A DNA stretch of 64,000 nucleotides from Thermomonospora echinospora (GCF_900108175.1 NZ_FNVO01000020.1:82978-146977); one strand, 5' to 3'. Numbered from the stretch's first letter, positions 1 through 8,141 are shown. Notes: generated by a model not told the origin, from the letters alone. Translations and numbers: made by a program.

Positions 1-767
1 AGCCCGGCCGGGCCGAGCACCGGCGGCACCGGCAGGGCGTCGCCGTCGAGTTCGATCCGTGTGCCGCTCGCCACCGCGATGTGGCCCAGGTCCTGCACGA
101 GACCGTCGCTGACGTCCACCAGCGCGGTCGCGCCGAGTTCGCGCGCCTGCGGGCCCGCCTCGTAGGGCGGGCGGGGCCGGCGGTGGGCGTCCAGCAGTTC
201 GGCGGGCCCGTCGCGTCCCTCGGCCAGCAGTCGCAGCCCGGCCGCGGCGAACCCGAGCCGCCCGCGCACCGCCACCACGTCGCCGGGGCGCGCGCCGGCG
301 CGGGTCAGCGGCGGCCCGCCCGCCAGGTCGCCGAGCGCGGTCACCGCCAGCGTGATCTGCGGGGCCCGCACCACATCGCCGCCCGCCACCGAGGCTCCGG
401 CCGGCGCGCACTCCTCGCGCAGCCCGTCGGCCAGCCGCAGCACCCACGCGACCTCGGTCTCGGGGGGCGCGGCCAGCCCCAGCAGCAGCGCGGTCGGCCG
501 GGCGCCCATCGCCGCCACGTCGGCGAGGTTCTGCGCGGCGGCCTTGCGCCCGATCTCGTACGGGCCGGACCAGTCGCGGCGGAAGTGACGGCCCTCCACC
601 AGAAGGTCGGAGGTGGCCACCACCCGCCCGTCGGGGGCGGCGATCACGGCGGCGTCGTCGCCGGGGCCCAGCCGGACCGCCGGCCCCTGCGGCAGCCGTG
701 CGGTCAGCCGCTCGATGAGGGCGAACTCGCCCAGTTCCCCGATGGTCGTGGGCACCCGTTCATCCAC
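1..767 (-). CDS. thiL: Thiamine-monophosphate kinase, C-terminus cut by window edge
   Basis: ATP-dependent kinase that turns thiamine monophosphate into thiamine diphosphate, the last step of thiamine cofactor synthesis in the cytosol. Translating the minus strand from GTG at 767 gives an AIRS/PurM-type N-terminal domain: an opening GELGEFALIERL, then RLGPGDDAAVI (Mg-ATP binding), SDLLVEGRHF and NLADVAAMGA, all family landmarks, then VDVSDGLVQDLGH about 215 residues in. The frame stays open to base 1, so about 60-80 residues are missing. A second in-frame GTG at 755 is possible. Divergent from the Lrp-like gene. The identification is firm; only the start is open. Confidence 0.9.
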   Translation of the reverse strand, partial: MDERVPTTIGELGEFALIERLTARLPQGPAVRLGPGDDAAVIAAPDGRVVATSDLLVEGRHFRRDWSGPYEIGRKAAAQNLADVAAMGARPTALLLGLAAPPETEVAWVLRLADGLREECAPAGASVAGGDVVRAPQITLAVTALGDLAGGPPLTRAGARPGDVVAVRGRLGFAAAGLRLLAEGRDGPAELLDAHRRPRPPYEAGPQARELGATALVDVSDGLVQDLGHIAVASGTRIELDGDALPVPPVLGPAG

Positions 768-894
768 CCGTCGTCGCCTCTGCCTGCCGGGACCCGGCCG
801 GGCCGTAAGTTTTGCGGGGGCGCCTCCCCCGCCGTGCGGGATACACGATACGGTGACCAGTCCGACGGCTTTTTCTCCGCCCGGGGAGGACGTG

Positions 895-1128
895 ATGGTG
901 CAGGCCTACATCCTCATCCAGACCGAGGTAGGCAGGGCGGCGGACGTCGCTCACGAGATCTCGGGGATCACCGGAGTGACCCAGGCGGAGGACGTGACGG
1001 GGCCGTACGACGTCATCGTGCGAGCGGAGGCGCGCAATGTGGACGAGCTGGGCAAGCTCGTCGTCGCGCAGATCCAGACGGTGGAGGGGATCACCCGTAC
1101 GCTCACCTGTCCCATCGTCCACATCTAG
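895..1128 (+). CDS. Stand-alone Lrp/AsnC ligand-binding (RAM) domain protein
   Basis: 77-residue protein made only of the effector-binding alpha/beta domain of Lrp/AsnC regulators, with no helix-turn-helix. It begins MVQAYILIQTEVGRAADVA and carries ITGVTQAEDVTGPYDVIV, the usual RAM core, and ends CPIVHI. Such short forms assemble into oligomeric rings and may sense amino acids or modulate full-length Lrp proteins; which applies here cannot be read from sequence. ATG at 895 is preceded by a good GGGGAGGA ribosome site. It sits between thiL (divergent) and the DUF3515 lipoprotein, an arrangement common in actinobacteria. Confidence 0.88.
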   Translation: MVQAYILIQTEVGRAADVAHEISGITGVTQAEDVTGPYDVIVRAEARNVDELGKLVVAQIQTVEGITRTLTCPIVHI

Positions 1129-1144
1129 GCGCCGCGGGCGGGCG

Positions 1145-1603
1145 CTGCCGGCCGTCCGGGCGGTCGCGTCGGCGCTGCTGCCGGCGCTCTTGCTGGGCGG
1201 TTGCGGGGAAGGCGCGGTGAAGGTGCCGCCGCCGAGCCCGGACGCGGTGACGGCGCGGTTGTGCGCGGGGCTGCGGCTGCCGGAGCGGGTGCACGGCCAG
1301 GAGAGGCGCGAGACCTCCCCGGAGTCGCCGCTGACCGCCGCCTGGGGTTCACCGGCCATCGCGCTGCGGTGCGGCGTGCCACGACCGGCCGCCATGCGGC
1401 CCGACGCCGCGTTGGTCACCATCAACGGGATCAACTGGTTCCCGTATCCCGCCGACCGCCCGGTGACCTACACCGCGGTCGGCCGGCAGGCCTATGTCGA
1501 GGTGACGGTCCCGGCCAAGTACGAGCCGGCCGGCGACGTGCTGATCGAGCTGGGCGACTCCATCAAGGCGACCATCCCCGAGAAGCCCGAGGGGCGGCTG
1601 TAA
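1145..1603 (+). CDS. DUF3515 family lipoprotein
   Basis: Small exported protein of unknown function. The N-terminus has a short signal with an early arginine, a hydrophobic stretch and a lipobox (LLLGGC, cysteine about residue 20), so it should be lipid-anchored on the outer face of the membrane. Downstream residues (ALRCGVP, GINWFPYP, VEVTVPAKY) match the DUF3515 family. The start is unusual: no ATG, GTG or TTG lies near the signal peptide. A CTG at 1145 gives an ideal lipoprotein signal, while the next in-frame ATG upstream (1037) lies inside the Lrp-like gene and would spoil it. Start confidence is low; family confidence is good. Confidence 0.72.
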   Translation: MPAVRAVASALLPALLLGGCGEGAVKVPPPSPDAVTARLCAGLRLPERVHGQERRETSPESPLTAAWGSPAIALRCGVPRPAAMRPDAALVTINGINWFPYPADRPVTYTAVGRQAYVEVTVPAKYEPAGDVLIELGDSIKATIPEKPEGRL

Positions 1604-1643
1604 AGCCACGGGACGTCCGAGCGGGGCGGCGTAGATTGAGGTG

Positions 1644-2348
1644 ATGGACGTCAAACCGCTGGCAGACCTCGACCCGTTCGACCTCTTCGATGCCGAGGCG
1701 GCCCGGCTGGACGCGTACTTCAGTGGGCTCACCGAGGAGGAGTGGAACCGGTCGTCGCGGTGCGCGGGCTGGTCCGTGCGCGACGTGCTGGCCCATCTCG
1801 CCGGGGAGGAGCTCTACAACCACGCCTGCCTGGACGACGACCTGCCGGGGCTGTTCGCCACCCTGGAGGAGGAGGGCGTCGCCGATCTCGCCGCCTTCAA
1901 CGACTGGTGCGTCACCACCCGCCGGGACCTGCCGGTGGCGGAGGTGCTGGAGGAGTGGCGGAGCAAGAGCGGCGACACCCGGCGGCGCATGCGCGAGCGG
2001 GGGCCCGACGCGACGATCCCCACCATGGCCGGGCTCTATCCGGTGGGCCTGCAGACCTTCCACTACGGCTCGGAGTACGCCACGCACGCCGATGACGTCG
2101 GCGTGCCGGTGACCGAGGCGGAGGCGCCGGGACGCGCGGACTGGCGGGCCCGCGTCGGGCTCTTCGCCCTCAGCGAGAAGGACACGCCGGTGCGGGTCCA
2201 GGAGAGCGGCGGCGGATACCGCGTGCGGCTCGGCGAGCACGGCGCCGAGCTGTCCAAGGCCGAGTTCGTCGACGCCACCACCGCCCGCCTCCCGGCCGGC
2301 CACCCGCTGCCGTCCGTGCTGCGCACCGCGCTGCGCTGCCTGGCCTGA
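1644..2348 (+). CDS. Maleylpyruvate isomerase/mycothiol-dependent DinB-fold protein
   Basis: 234-residue DinB-like metalloenzyme of the actinobacterial MDMPI family. Members bind a divalent metal through three histidines and use mycothiol; individual substrates are mostly unknown. The N-terminal helix carries SVRDVLAHLAGEE (first metal histidine), and the mid-region QTFHYGSEYATHADDVG supplies the other ligands. A C-terminal MDMPI-type domain follows from about residue 150. ATG at 1644 directly follows an in-frame GTG at 1641, with GAGGTG just upstream. It is the last conserved-looking gene before the accessory block and converges on the MocR gene. Confidence 0.8.
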   Translation: MDVKPLADLDPFDLFDAEAARLDAYFSGLTEEEWNRSSRCAGWSVRDVLAHLAGEELYNHACLDDDLPGLFATLEEEGVADLAAFNDWCVTTRRDLPVAEVLEEWRSKSGDTRRRMRERGPDATIPTMAGLYPVGLQTFHYGSEYATHADDVGVPVTEAEAPGRADWRARVGLFALSEKDTPVRVQESGGGYRVRLGEHGAELSKAEFVDATTARLPAGHPLPSVLRTALRCLA

Positions 2349-2448
2349 CCCGGCCGCCGGCGGGACCTGTCGCCGCGATCGCCTGCTCACCGCGGCACAC
2401 GCGGACCGGGTCCACCGGGCACTGCCGCCGCGGTCCACTCGCCCGGGG

Positions 2449-3882
2449 CTAACGGCGCGGCGCGTGCGTGAACCTGGCCCCGCCGAGCGCCGCGCACAGA
2501 GCGTCCAGCGCCGCCGGGTAGTCCGCTTCGGGCGGGGTGCTGTAGCCGACGACGAATCCCTGGGGGTGGTCGCCGGGCCGGAGCCAGTGGTCAGCGAGGG
2601 GTTGCAGGGCCAGGCGGTGCGCCGCCGCCCGCTCCAGTACGTCCTGTTCGCCGGGGCCGGCCGGCGGCAGCCCGACCAGCGCGTGCAGCCCGGCCGCGAC
2701 GCCGTCGACCCGGACGTGCGGCGCCCGCTGCCGCAGCCGGGAGACCAGCAGGTCGCGGCGGCGCCGGTAGCGCAGCCGACCGGCGCGCACGTGCCGGTCG
2801 TAGCCATGACCGGCGATCAGGTCCGCGAGGATCAGCTGGCCGAGCGACTCGGTCTGCGCGTCGGCGTAGAGCTTGGCCTCCGCGACCCGCTCGACCAGGC
2901 GTCCGGGCAGGACCGTCCAGGCCAGCCGCACCGCCGGAGCCAGCACCTTGGACGCGGTGCCGACGTGGACGACGTGCTCGGGCGCCATGCCCTGCACGGC
3001 GCCCACGGGCCGGCGGTCGTAGCGGAACTCGCCGTCGTAGTCGTCCTCGACGATCAGGCCCCCGGTGGTACGGGCCCAGACGGTCAGCTCGTGGCGGCGG
3101 CGCGGATGCAGGATCACGCCGGTGGGGTACTGGTGGGCCGGGGTGACCACCACCGCACCGGCCTGACCGAAGCCCTCGCCGGTGAGCAGATCGGTACGAG
3201 CGCCCAGGTGGTCCACGGGGAGGGGCAGCACGTTCAGCCCGGTGCGCTGGACGATGGCGCGGTAGTACGGATGGCCCGGTTCCTCCATGGCGATCGCCGT
3301 GACGCCGGACTCGATGAGGACCTGGGCGAGCAGGTTGAGCGCTTGGGCGTACCCGTTGGTGATCACGATCCGGTCCGGCGCGGCCAGCACCCCGCGGGCA
3401 CGCCCCAGATAGCCGGCCAGTGCGGTGCGCAGCTCGACGCGTCCGCGAGGGTCGCCCAGCGCGTGCGCCCCCGCGGGCATGGCGGCCAGCACCCGGCGGG
3501 TGGCGCGCAGCCACGCCGCCGCCGGGAAGGTGGTCAGGTCGGGGCGTCCCGGCCTCAGGTCGTACCGGGGCGGGTCGGTGCCGGTCTCGGCCGCGGACGC
3601 GCCGGGTGCGGCGTCGGGCACCTCCGCGACGGACGTGCCCGATCCCGGCCGGCTGATCAGGTAGCCCTCGGCGACGAGCTGGTCGTAGGCGGCGCTGACC
3701 GTGCCGCGGGCCATCCCCAGCTCGCGGGCCAGCGCCCGGGTGGAGGGCAGCACGGTGCCCGGCCCCAGCCGGCCCGTGCGGATCGCGTCCCGCAGCGCGC
3801 GTTCCAGACCCGCCCGGCGACCGGCCGCCGGATCGAGTTCCAGATGAAGGTCGAGCCCGGAACCGGACCAGTCTTTCGGCAT
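2449..3882 (-). CDS. MocR/PdxR-type GntR regulator with aminotransferase domain
   Basis: 477-residue chimeric regulator: a GntR winged helix at residues about 10-80 (GTVLPSTRALARELGMARGTVSAAY) joined by a linker to a fold-type I aminotransferase domain that binds PLP. The domain shows ITNGYAQAL, EEPGHPYYRA, VTPAHQYPTG, VEDDYDGEFRYD and the PLP lysine in VGTASKVLAP. MocR proteins usually control a divergent or nearby gene in response to PLP or an amino compound; here the divergent neighbour is a phosphoesterase. An inverted repeat CCAGTC...GACTGG (3868-3890) overlaps its start and could be an autoregulatory site. No pdxST genes are nearby, so calling it PdxR is not justified. Confidence 0.88.
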   Translation of the reverse strand: MPKDWSGSGLDLHLELDPAAGRRAGLERALRDAIRTGRLGPGTVLPSTRALARELGMARGTVSAAYDQLVAEGYLISRPGSGTSVAEVPDAAPGASAAETGTDPPRYDLRPGRPDLTTFPAAAWLRATRRVLAAMPAGAHALGDPRGRVELRTALAGYLGRARGVLAAPDRIVITNGYAQALNLLAQVLIESGVTAIAMEEPGHPYYRAIVQRTGLNVLPLPVDHLGARTDLLTGEGFGQAGAVVVTPAHQYPTGVILHPRRRHELTVWARTTGGLIVEDDYDGEFRYDRRPVGAVQGMAPEHVVHVGTASKVLAPAVRLAWTVLPGRLVERVAEAKLYADAQTESLGQLILADLIAGHGYDRHVRAGRLRYRRRRDLLVSRLRQRAPHVRVDGVAAGLHALVGLPPAGPGEQDVLERAAAHRLALQPLADHWLRPGDHPQGFVVGYSTPPEADYPAALDALCAALGGARFTHAPRR

Positions 3883-3953
3883 GCGACTGGATCTTAATCG
3901 TGGACCGGTTCCTCCCTAAGGTCGGTGCGAGGAAGACCGGAAGGAGCCCGTCC

Positions 3954-4709
3954 GTGCTCGTTTTCGCTCAGCTCAGCGACCTTCACCTGGACGGCGGCGT
4001 GGCGCGCGCCCGCCGGGCCGAGGCGGTGCTGCGGCATCTGACCTCGCTGTCCGCCCCGCTCGACGCGGTGCTGGTCACCGGCGACATCGCCGACCACGGC
4101 CTGCCCGCCGAGTACGAGCAGGCCCGCAAGGCCCTGGCCTGCCCGTATCCGGTGCTCACCTGCCCCGGCAACCACGACGCACGCGCCGCCTACCGGCGGG
4201 TCCTGCTCGGCGAGGACGGCGGAACCGGCCCGGACGCCCCGATCAACCGGGTGCACCGGGTGGGCTCGCCCGCCAAGGCCGTCTTCGCGCTGTGCGACTC
4301 CACCATCCCCGGCCACGACGACGGCCGCCTCACCGACGAGACGCTCCACTGGCTCGACTCCGTGCTCGCCGAAGAGCCCGGCGTCCCCGCGTTCGTCTGT
4401 TTCCACCACCCGCCCGTGGTCCTGCACGCGCCTTACGTCGATGAGATACGCCAGTTCGACGAGCGGCGGCTGGCCGACGTCATCGCCCGGCATCCCCAGG
4501 TCGTGGCCGTGCTGTGCGGGCACGCCCACACCGCGGCGGCCACGACGTTCGCCGGACGCCCCTGTCTCGTGGCGCCCGCCGTCGCCTCGACCGTGCGCCT
4601 GGCCTGGGAACGCGGCGACCCGCTCGACCACCTGGCCCCTCCCGCCGTGGCCTTCCACATCCTGGACGACCAGGGGCGGTTGACCACCCACCACCGCGTC
4701 ATCACCTGA
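3954..4709 (+). CDS. CpdA-type calcineurin-like metallophosphoesterase
   Basis: 251-residue class III cyclic-nucleotide phosphodiesterase-like enzyme. All dimetal motifs are present: SDLHLDG (D-x-H), VTGDIADHG (GD), CPGNHD (GNHD), FHHPPV and CGHAHTAA (GHxH). This layout is typical of CpdA/Rv0805-like cAMP phosphodiesterases, but other phosphoesters are possible. GTG at 3954 is chosen because AAGGAG lies 8 bases upstream and the conserved VFAQLSDLHL begins right after; the longer frame to 3900 adds residues without family resemblance. Divergent from the MocR regulator, which may control it. Convergent with the FGE-fold gene, only 15 bases apart. Confidence 0.85.
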   Translation: MLVFAQLSDLHLDGGVARARRAEAVLRHLTSLSAPLDAVLVTGDIADHGLPAEYEQARKALACPYPVLTCPGNHDARAAYRRVLLGEDGGTGPDAPINRVHRVGSPAKAVFALCDSTIPGHDDGRLTDETLHWLDSVLAEEPGVPAFVCFHHPPVVLHAPYVDEIRQFDERRLADVIARHPQVVAVLCGHAHTAAATTFAGRPCLVAPAVASTVRLAWERGDPLDHLAPPAVAFHILDDQGRLTTHHRVIT

Positions 4710-4724
4710 CCCGCCCCTACCCCC

Positions 4725-5828
4725 TCACCGGGTCCTGCGGCACAGCCGGAAACCGATGTTGGGGGTCAGGTGATCGCCCCACTCGCCGGACCTCCAACTG
4801 TCGGCTCCACGGGACATCCGGAACGACACGGTGACCGCCTCGGCGCAGTCCGTCCAGGAGCCGCCGCGCAGCACCCGCTCCTCCCCCTTGGCGGGGCCGG
4901 GCGGTGCGGTGGCCGGGCTCTCCTTGTAGTACTCCGCGTCGTACCAGTCCGACGTCCACTCCCACACCGACCCCGCCATCGCGTACAGGCCGTAGCCGTT
5001 GGGAGGCAGGCGGCGGGACGGCAGGATGGACAGCTCGTCGAAGCGGTCGAAGTCGCATCGCTGCGGCGTGGGCGGTTCGTCTCCCCAGGGGTAGCGGCGG
5101 CCGATGAGGCCGCCGCGTGCCGCGCGTTCCCACTCGGCCTCGGTGGGGAGGCGATACTGGACCTTCCCGGTGGTCAGCCGTTCGCACAGTTCCTCGGCGT
5201 CCTGCCAGGAGACGCTGACCATGGGCTTGGTGTCGTACCGCCACGGGCGGTTCGCGTCCTCCCGGGGCGGGGTGCCGAACAGGTCGCGCGAGTCGATCTC
5301 CTCGCCGTCGCCCCGTCTCCACGTGTGGGGGGCGGCGTGGGCGTGCCAGTCGACGGCCCGGGTGGTGTCGTCCTCGCAGTACTGGAGGCGGATCTTGTTC
5401 TCCTCGTGCAGGTGGAAGCCCTGCATCTGTTCGACGGTGTCCGGCGGGAACCCGTGCGGCGGGGGCTGCCAGCCCATGAGGTCGCAGTAGGCGGCCCAGC
5501 TGATCGGGGCCTCGGACATCCAGTAGTCGTCCAGGCGCACCGGATGCACCGGCCGTTCGTCGGGCTCCCCGTCGGCCGAGCCCATCAGGAACGTGCCGGC
5601 GGGGATGTAGCGGAACCTGATGCCGTGCTCCTCCACGGACATCGCGTCCAGCAGCGCCCATCGGGCCTCGGCCACCTCGGCGTCGGACGGATCGAGCGCG
5701 TGGGCCCGGTCGTAGGCCGTGGCCGCGAGCCGTCGCCGGCCCGCGTCCTCCAACTCCCGCGCCAGCCTCAGCAGCTCGCCGGGATCGCCGGCCGTGTCGT
5801 GGGCGTCCAGCAGCCCGTCGTGTTCCAT
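4725..5828 (-). CDS. Formylglycine-generating-enzyme (SUMF1) fold protein
   Basis: 367-residue protein. The first 65 residues are helical and TPR-like (LLRLARELEDAGRRRLAATAYDRA); the rest is an FGE-sulfatase domain opening with FRYIPAGTFLMGS and ending NIGFRLCRR. Landmarks are PISWAAYCDLMGW, VSWQDAEELCERL, RLPTEAEWERAARGG, YPWGDEPP, AGSVWEWTSDWY and RVLRGGSW. True FGE has two copper-binding cysteines after GGSY; here the stretch reads GGSWTDCAEAVTVSFR, so the pair is not kept and sulfatase activation is unlikely. Related folds serve EgtB and peptide-modifying enzymes. It is the third gene of an operon, 4 bases after the radical SAM gene. No sulfatase is seen nearby. Confidence 0.83.
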   Translation of the reverse strand: MEHDGLLDAHDTAGDPGELLRLARELEDAGRRRLAATAYDRAHALDPSDAEVAEARWALLDAMSVEEHGIRFRYIPAGTFLMGSADGEPDERPVHPVRLDDYWMSEAPISWAAYCDLMGWQPPPHGFPPDTVEQMQGFHLHEENKIRLQYCEDDTTRAVDWHAHAAPHTWRRGDGEEIDSRDLFGTPPREDANRPWRYDTKPMVSVSWQDAEELCERLTTGKVQYRLPTEAEWERAARGGLIGRRYPWGDEPPTPQRCDFDRFDELSILPSRRLPPNGYGLYAMAGSVWEWTSDWYDAEYYKESPATAPPGPAKGEERVLRGGSWTDCAEAVTVSFRMSRGADSWRSGEWGDHLTPNIGFRLCRRTR

Positions 5829-5832
5829 GCCG

Positions 5833-7203
5833 CTACCCGCACGTTCCCGAGCAGGCGGGACGATGCCGGGGCGTCACATCGAGGACGACCAGCGGGTTGT
5901 GCACCGCCTGCGGTGAGCTTCGCTCCATCTCCACCTGGCCCTCGATCCAGGGGTCGGGCGCGTTGACCGAGCCGTTCAGCACGAGCGCGCGGGCCCGGCA
6001 GCCGCCGGCGAAGGTGGCCGTGTGGCCCCGCTCGCTGGACGGCTCGGCGTGGGGCAGCGCCCTGATCGCCTGGAACCCGGCGCTATGGTGCCAGATCTCG
6101 GCCAGTGAGCTTTCCCGCACGTTCGCCGCCACGAACTCCGGACCCAGGAAGCTGCACGGGTTGACCCCGCCCGACACCGAGATCGAGCAGACCAGGTTGC
6201 CCGCGCCGCATCCGTAGTTCTGGTGCACGACCGACTGCGTCTCCTGCCGGGAGTGGGGGCTGAACGGGTCGATGTGGCGCAGGTCCATCGCCCCGCCGTC
6301 CATCCGGGCCAGCGTGTTGAGCGCCGTGTTGTACTCGGCGAAGCCCGGCATCAGCTCCAGGTGGTCGCGGGCGACCCCCACCGGGTACAGCGGCCGGAAC
6401 ACGGCGGTGTCGGCGCCGACCTCGTGGGCGAGCCGGGCGCACGCCTCGATCTCCCCGACGTTCGTCCGCATGATCGTGAACGCCAGGGTGAAACGGGCAT
6501 GACGGCGCAGCACCGCCAGCCGGTCCAGCACCTTGGCGAACGTGCCCGCGCCCCGCACCCGGTCGTTGGTGGCGGCGCTGGCGCCCTCCAGGCTGACGTT
6601 CAGCCACACCAGTTCCCGCCTGCCGAACTCGCGGGCGATCTCCTCGGTGATCAGCAGGCCGTTGGTGGTGATGCAGGGGGCCAGGCCGTGCTCCAGGGCC
6701 AGGTCGATGATCTGGAAGATGTCCCTGCGCAGCAGCGGCTCCCCGCCGGTCAGGCCCAGCCGGAAACTGCCCAGCGCCGCCATCTCGGCGAACAGCCGAT
6801 CGATCTCGTCGAGGGTCAGCCGCCGCTCCCGGCGCGGCAACTCACCGGCGAAGCAGTGAGTGCAGGTGAGGTTGCAGGCCGACACGACCTCCAGGTGCAC
6901 CGCCAGCGGCCCGGCGAGATGGCCCGGCGGAACGTGCACGCCGTCCAGCACCTCCCCGGCGAACCGCCCGTCCACGGTGAAGAAGCCCAGCTCGTAGAAG
7001 TGCTCGAAGAAGCGCACGACGCGGCCGCGCTCCTCCTCGCCGGCCGCCTCCGCCAGCGCCCTCTCCAACGGCACATCGCGCAGCCGCCTCAGCAGCGCGG
7101 TGGCGTCGGCGTCGAACGGCAGGTAACGCGACGTCCTGCGGTCGAACACCAGGCTGCCGAAGAACTGCGGGACCAGCACCAGCGGGGCTCGGTCCGCCGC
7201 CAT
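5833..7203 (-). CDS. Radical SAM/SPASM enzyme with PqqD-like N-terminus
   Basis: 456-residue putative peptide- or protein-modifying radical SAM enzyme. The N-terminal 90 residues (PQFFGSLVFDRRTSRYLPF) resemble the PqqD/RRE substrate-binding winged helix. The radical SAM core has the cluster motif CNLTCTHC (CxxxCxxC), then LGLTGGEPLLRRD. The C-terminal third has spaced cysteines of a SPASM domain (NYGCGAGNLVC, GVNPCSFLG, GGCRARAL) that would hold auxiliary Fe-S clusters. The extreme C-terminus ends CSGTCG, an extra cysteine pair. ATG at 7203 overlaps the previous stop by one base (TGATG) behind GGAGGAGG, so translation is coupled. Such enzymes usually act on RiPP precursors; no classical precursor is obvious. 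Confidence 0.87.
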   Translation of the reverse strand: MAADRAPLVLVPQFFGSLVFDRRTSRYLPFDADATALLRRLRDVPLERALAEAAGEEERGRVVRFFEHFYELGFFTVDGRFAGEVLDGVHVPPGHLAGPLAVHLEVVSACNLTCTHCFAGELPRRERRLTLDEIDRLFAEMAALGSFRLGLTGGEPLLRRDIFQIIDLALEHGLAPCITTNGLLITEEIAREFGRRELVWLNVSLEGASAATNDRVRGAGTFAKVLDRLAVLRRHARFTLAFTIMRTNVGEIEACARLAHEVGADTAVFRPLYPVGVARDHLELMPGFAEYNTALNTLARMDGGAMDLRHIDPFSPHSRQETQSVVHQNYGCGAGNLVCSISVSGGVNPCSFLGPEFVAANVRESSLAEIWHHSAGFQAIRALPHAEPSSERGHTATFAGGCRARALVLNGSVNAPDPWIEGQVEMERSSPQAVHNPLVVLDVTPRHRPACSGTCG

Positions 7204-7847
7204 CACGCCTCCTCCCCCGGCCCGGGGATGGTGAAGACCTTGCGGATCCACACCCGCTCTCCCCGTCCCTGCACGCCCAACCCGGTCGCGCCGAAACCGG
7301 CCAGCCTGTTCAGCTTGTAGGAGGCCGGATCCCAGGTCTGGCCCTCGGGCAGCGGCAGCCTGTCCTCCTGCCGCACCATGGGCGACCAGCCGGAGTCGTC
7401 GAACCCGGGGAACATCCAGGCATCACCGTCGGGCTCGGTGAAGGTGTACCGCCAGCTCCCCTCCGCCTCCGACACGAGGGTCACCTCCGACGCCTCGGGG
7501 GCGGACCTGCGCAGGTCGCGTGCCGCATCGGGCCGGTGCCCGGCGGCGAACATCAGCACCATGAACGCCGGGTCCACCTCGGTCATCGTGAACGTCAGCA
7601 CGTGCTCACCGAAGGGGACCAGCGGCCGCGACGACGGTGGAACGGCCCCGTCCAGCCGCAGTTCGCACGTGCCTCCGGTGTACAGCCACATGGTGAAAGG
7701 CACCCCGGCCTGCGGGTTGCGCCACCGCAGCACCACTCCCCCGCACCCCGCCGGCACCTCGCAGTGCCCGTGCTCTTCGAGGATGTACAGCGGCGACTCC
7801 TTGGAATACCTCCCCAACGAGTTGAGCTTCAGTTCCCGATCCGCCAT
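7203..7847 (-). CDS. Unknown protein with jelly-roll-like C-terminus, first gene of the rSAM operon
   Basis: 214-residue protein I do not recognise as a named family. The first 45 residues (LNSLGRYSKESPLYILEE, then CEVPAGCGGVVLRW) contain two cysteines five apart. The middle part is beta-rich. The last 80 residues (WMFPGFDDSGWSPM, ending with VWIRKVFTIP) resemble the galactose-binding jelly-roll of glycosidases, where DDSGW and the closing RKxFxxP strand are typical. It could be a carbohydrate-binding partner or the protein substrate of the radical SAM and FGE-fold enzymes with which it is translationally coupled. ATG at 7847 follows GGAAGGGG. No signal peptide is visible, so it is probably cytosolic. 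Confidence 0.6.
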   Translation of the reverse strand: MADRELKLNSLGRYSKESPLYILEEHGHCEVPAGCGGVVLRWRNPQAGVPFTMWLYTGGTCELRLDGAVPPSSRPLVPFGEHVLTFTMTEVDPAFMVLMFAAGHRPDAARDLRRSAPEASEVTLVSEAEGSWRYTFTEPDGDAWMFPGFDDSGWSPMVRQEDRLPLPEGQTWDPASYKLNRLAGFGATGLGVQGRGERVWIRKVFTIPGPGEEA

Positions 7848-7893
7848 GGTCCCCTTCCAGCACCGGCCCCGAAGCCAACATCCTGTCACCTGC

Positions 7894-7912
7894 CCGGCGC
7901 CGAAAACGCCGG
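7894..7912 (-). terminator. Weak hairpin after the tRNA trio
   Basis: A 6-bp stem CCGGCG/CGCCGG encloses CCGAAAA, about 45 bases downstream of the last tRNA on the minus strand and upstream of the jelly-roll gene. It could end tRNA transcription, but the stem is short and there is no clear U-run. Confidence 0.3.
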
Positions 7913-7954
7913 ATCGACGCCATGGCCCGCGGGCACGCCGTGCGGCTCGGCCTG

Positions 7955-8037
7955 TGGGGCGGGTGGGATTCGAACCCACTCAGCGTGAGGCACCTGCTTT
8001 ACAGGCAGGCCCGACTCTCCTACGTCGGCGCCACCCC
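7955..8037 (-). tRNA. tRNA-Tyr-like (anticodon GTA), atypical D-arm
   Basis: 83-nt cloverleaf on the minus strand. Acceptor GGGGTGG pairs with CCGCCCC (one G-U), discriminator A, CCA not encoded. The anticodon arm is CCTGC-CTGTAAA-GCAGG, giving GTA (Tyr). The T-arm is GTGGG-TTCGAAT-CCCAC. The 13-nt variable region can form a short CTCA/TGAG stem, as expected of a class II tRNA such as tRNA-Tyr. Odd points: position 8 is C rather than the near-universal U, and position 14 is C rather than A, so the usual U8-A14 contact is absent. The D-stem CCGA/TCGG is intact. Last of three adjacent tRNA genes. Confidence 0.75.
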
Positions 8038-8063
8038 GGGAGGAGCCTTACCGGCTCACACCG

Positions 8064-8137
8064 TGCCCCCGGCAGGATTCGAACCTGCAGCCTCTTCGTT
8101 CTCGACGAAGTGTCTCTGCCCGTTGGACTACGGGGGC
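8064..8137 (-). tRNA. Atypical tRNA, anticodon uncertain (GAG or shifted CGA)
   Basis: 74-nt cloverleaf. Acceptor GCCCCCG/CGGGGGC, discriminator A, no CCA; T8-A9; D-arm GTCC/AGAC with GG in the loop; T-arm GCAGG-TTCGAAT-CCTGC; short variable loop. The anticodon arm is CTTCG-TCGAGAA-CGAAG. Read with a 7-base loop it gives GAG (Leu) but has C at position 33 instead of U, and lacks the long variable arm of tRNA-Leu. If the U is taken as U33, the triplet is CGA (Ser). The stem may extend to 6 bp with a 5-base loop. Its D-arm closely matches the next tRNA upstream, suggesting duplication. Confidence 0.65.
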
Positions 8138-8141
8138 GGCG

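Noticed and set aside
2449..3882. PdxR control of vitamin B6 synthesis
   Set aside because: No pdxS/pdxT or related genes adjoin it; the general MocR label is all the sequence supports.
2464..3897. 477-codon open frame on the plus strand opposite the MocR gene
   Set aside because: It is an antisense shadow: GC-rich codon bias opens long frames opposite real genes. The minus strand has full HTH and PLP motifs; this frame has no family motif.
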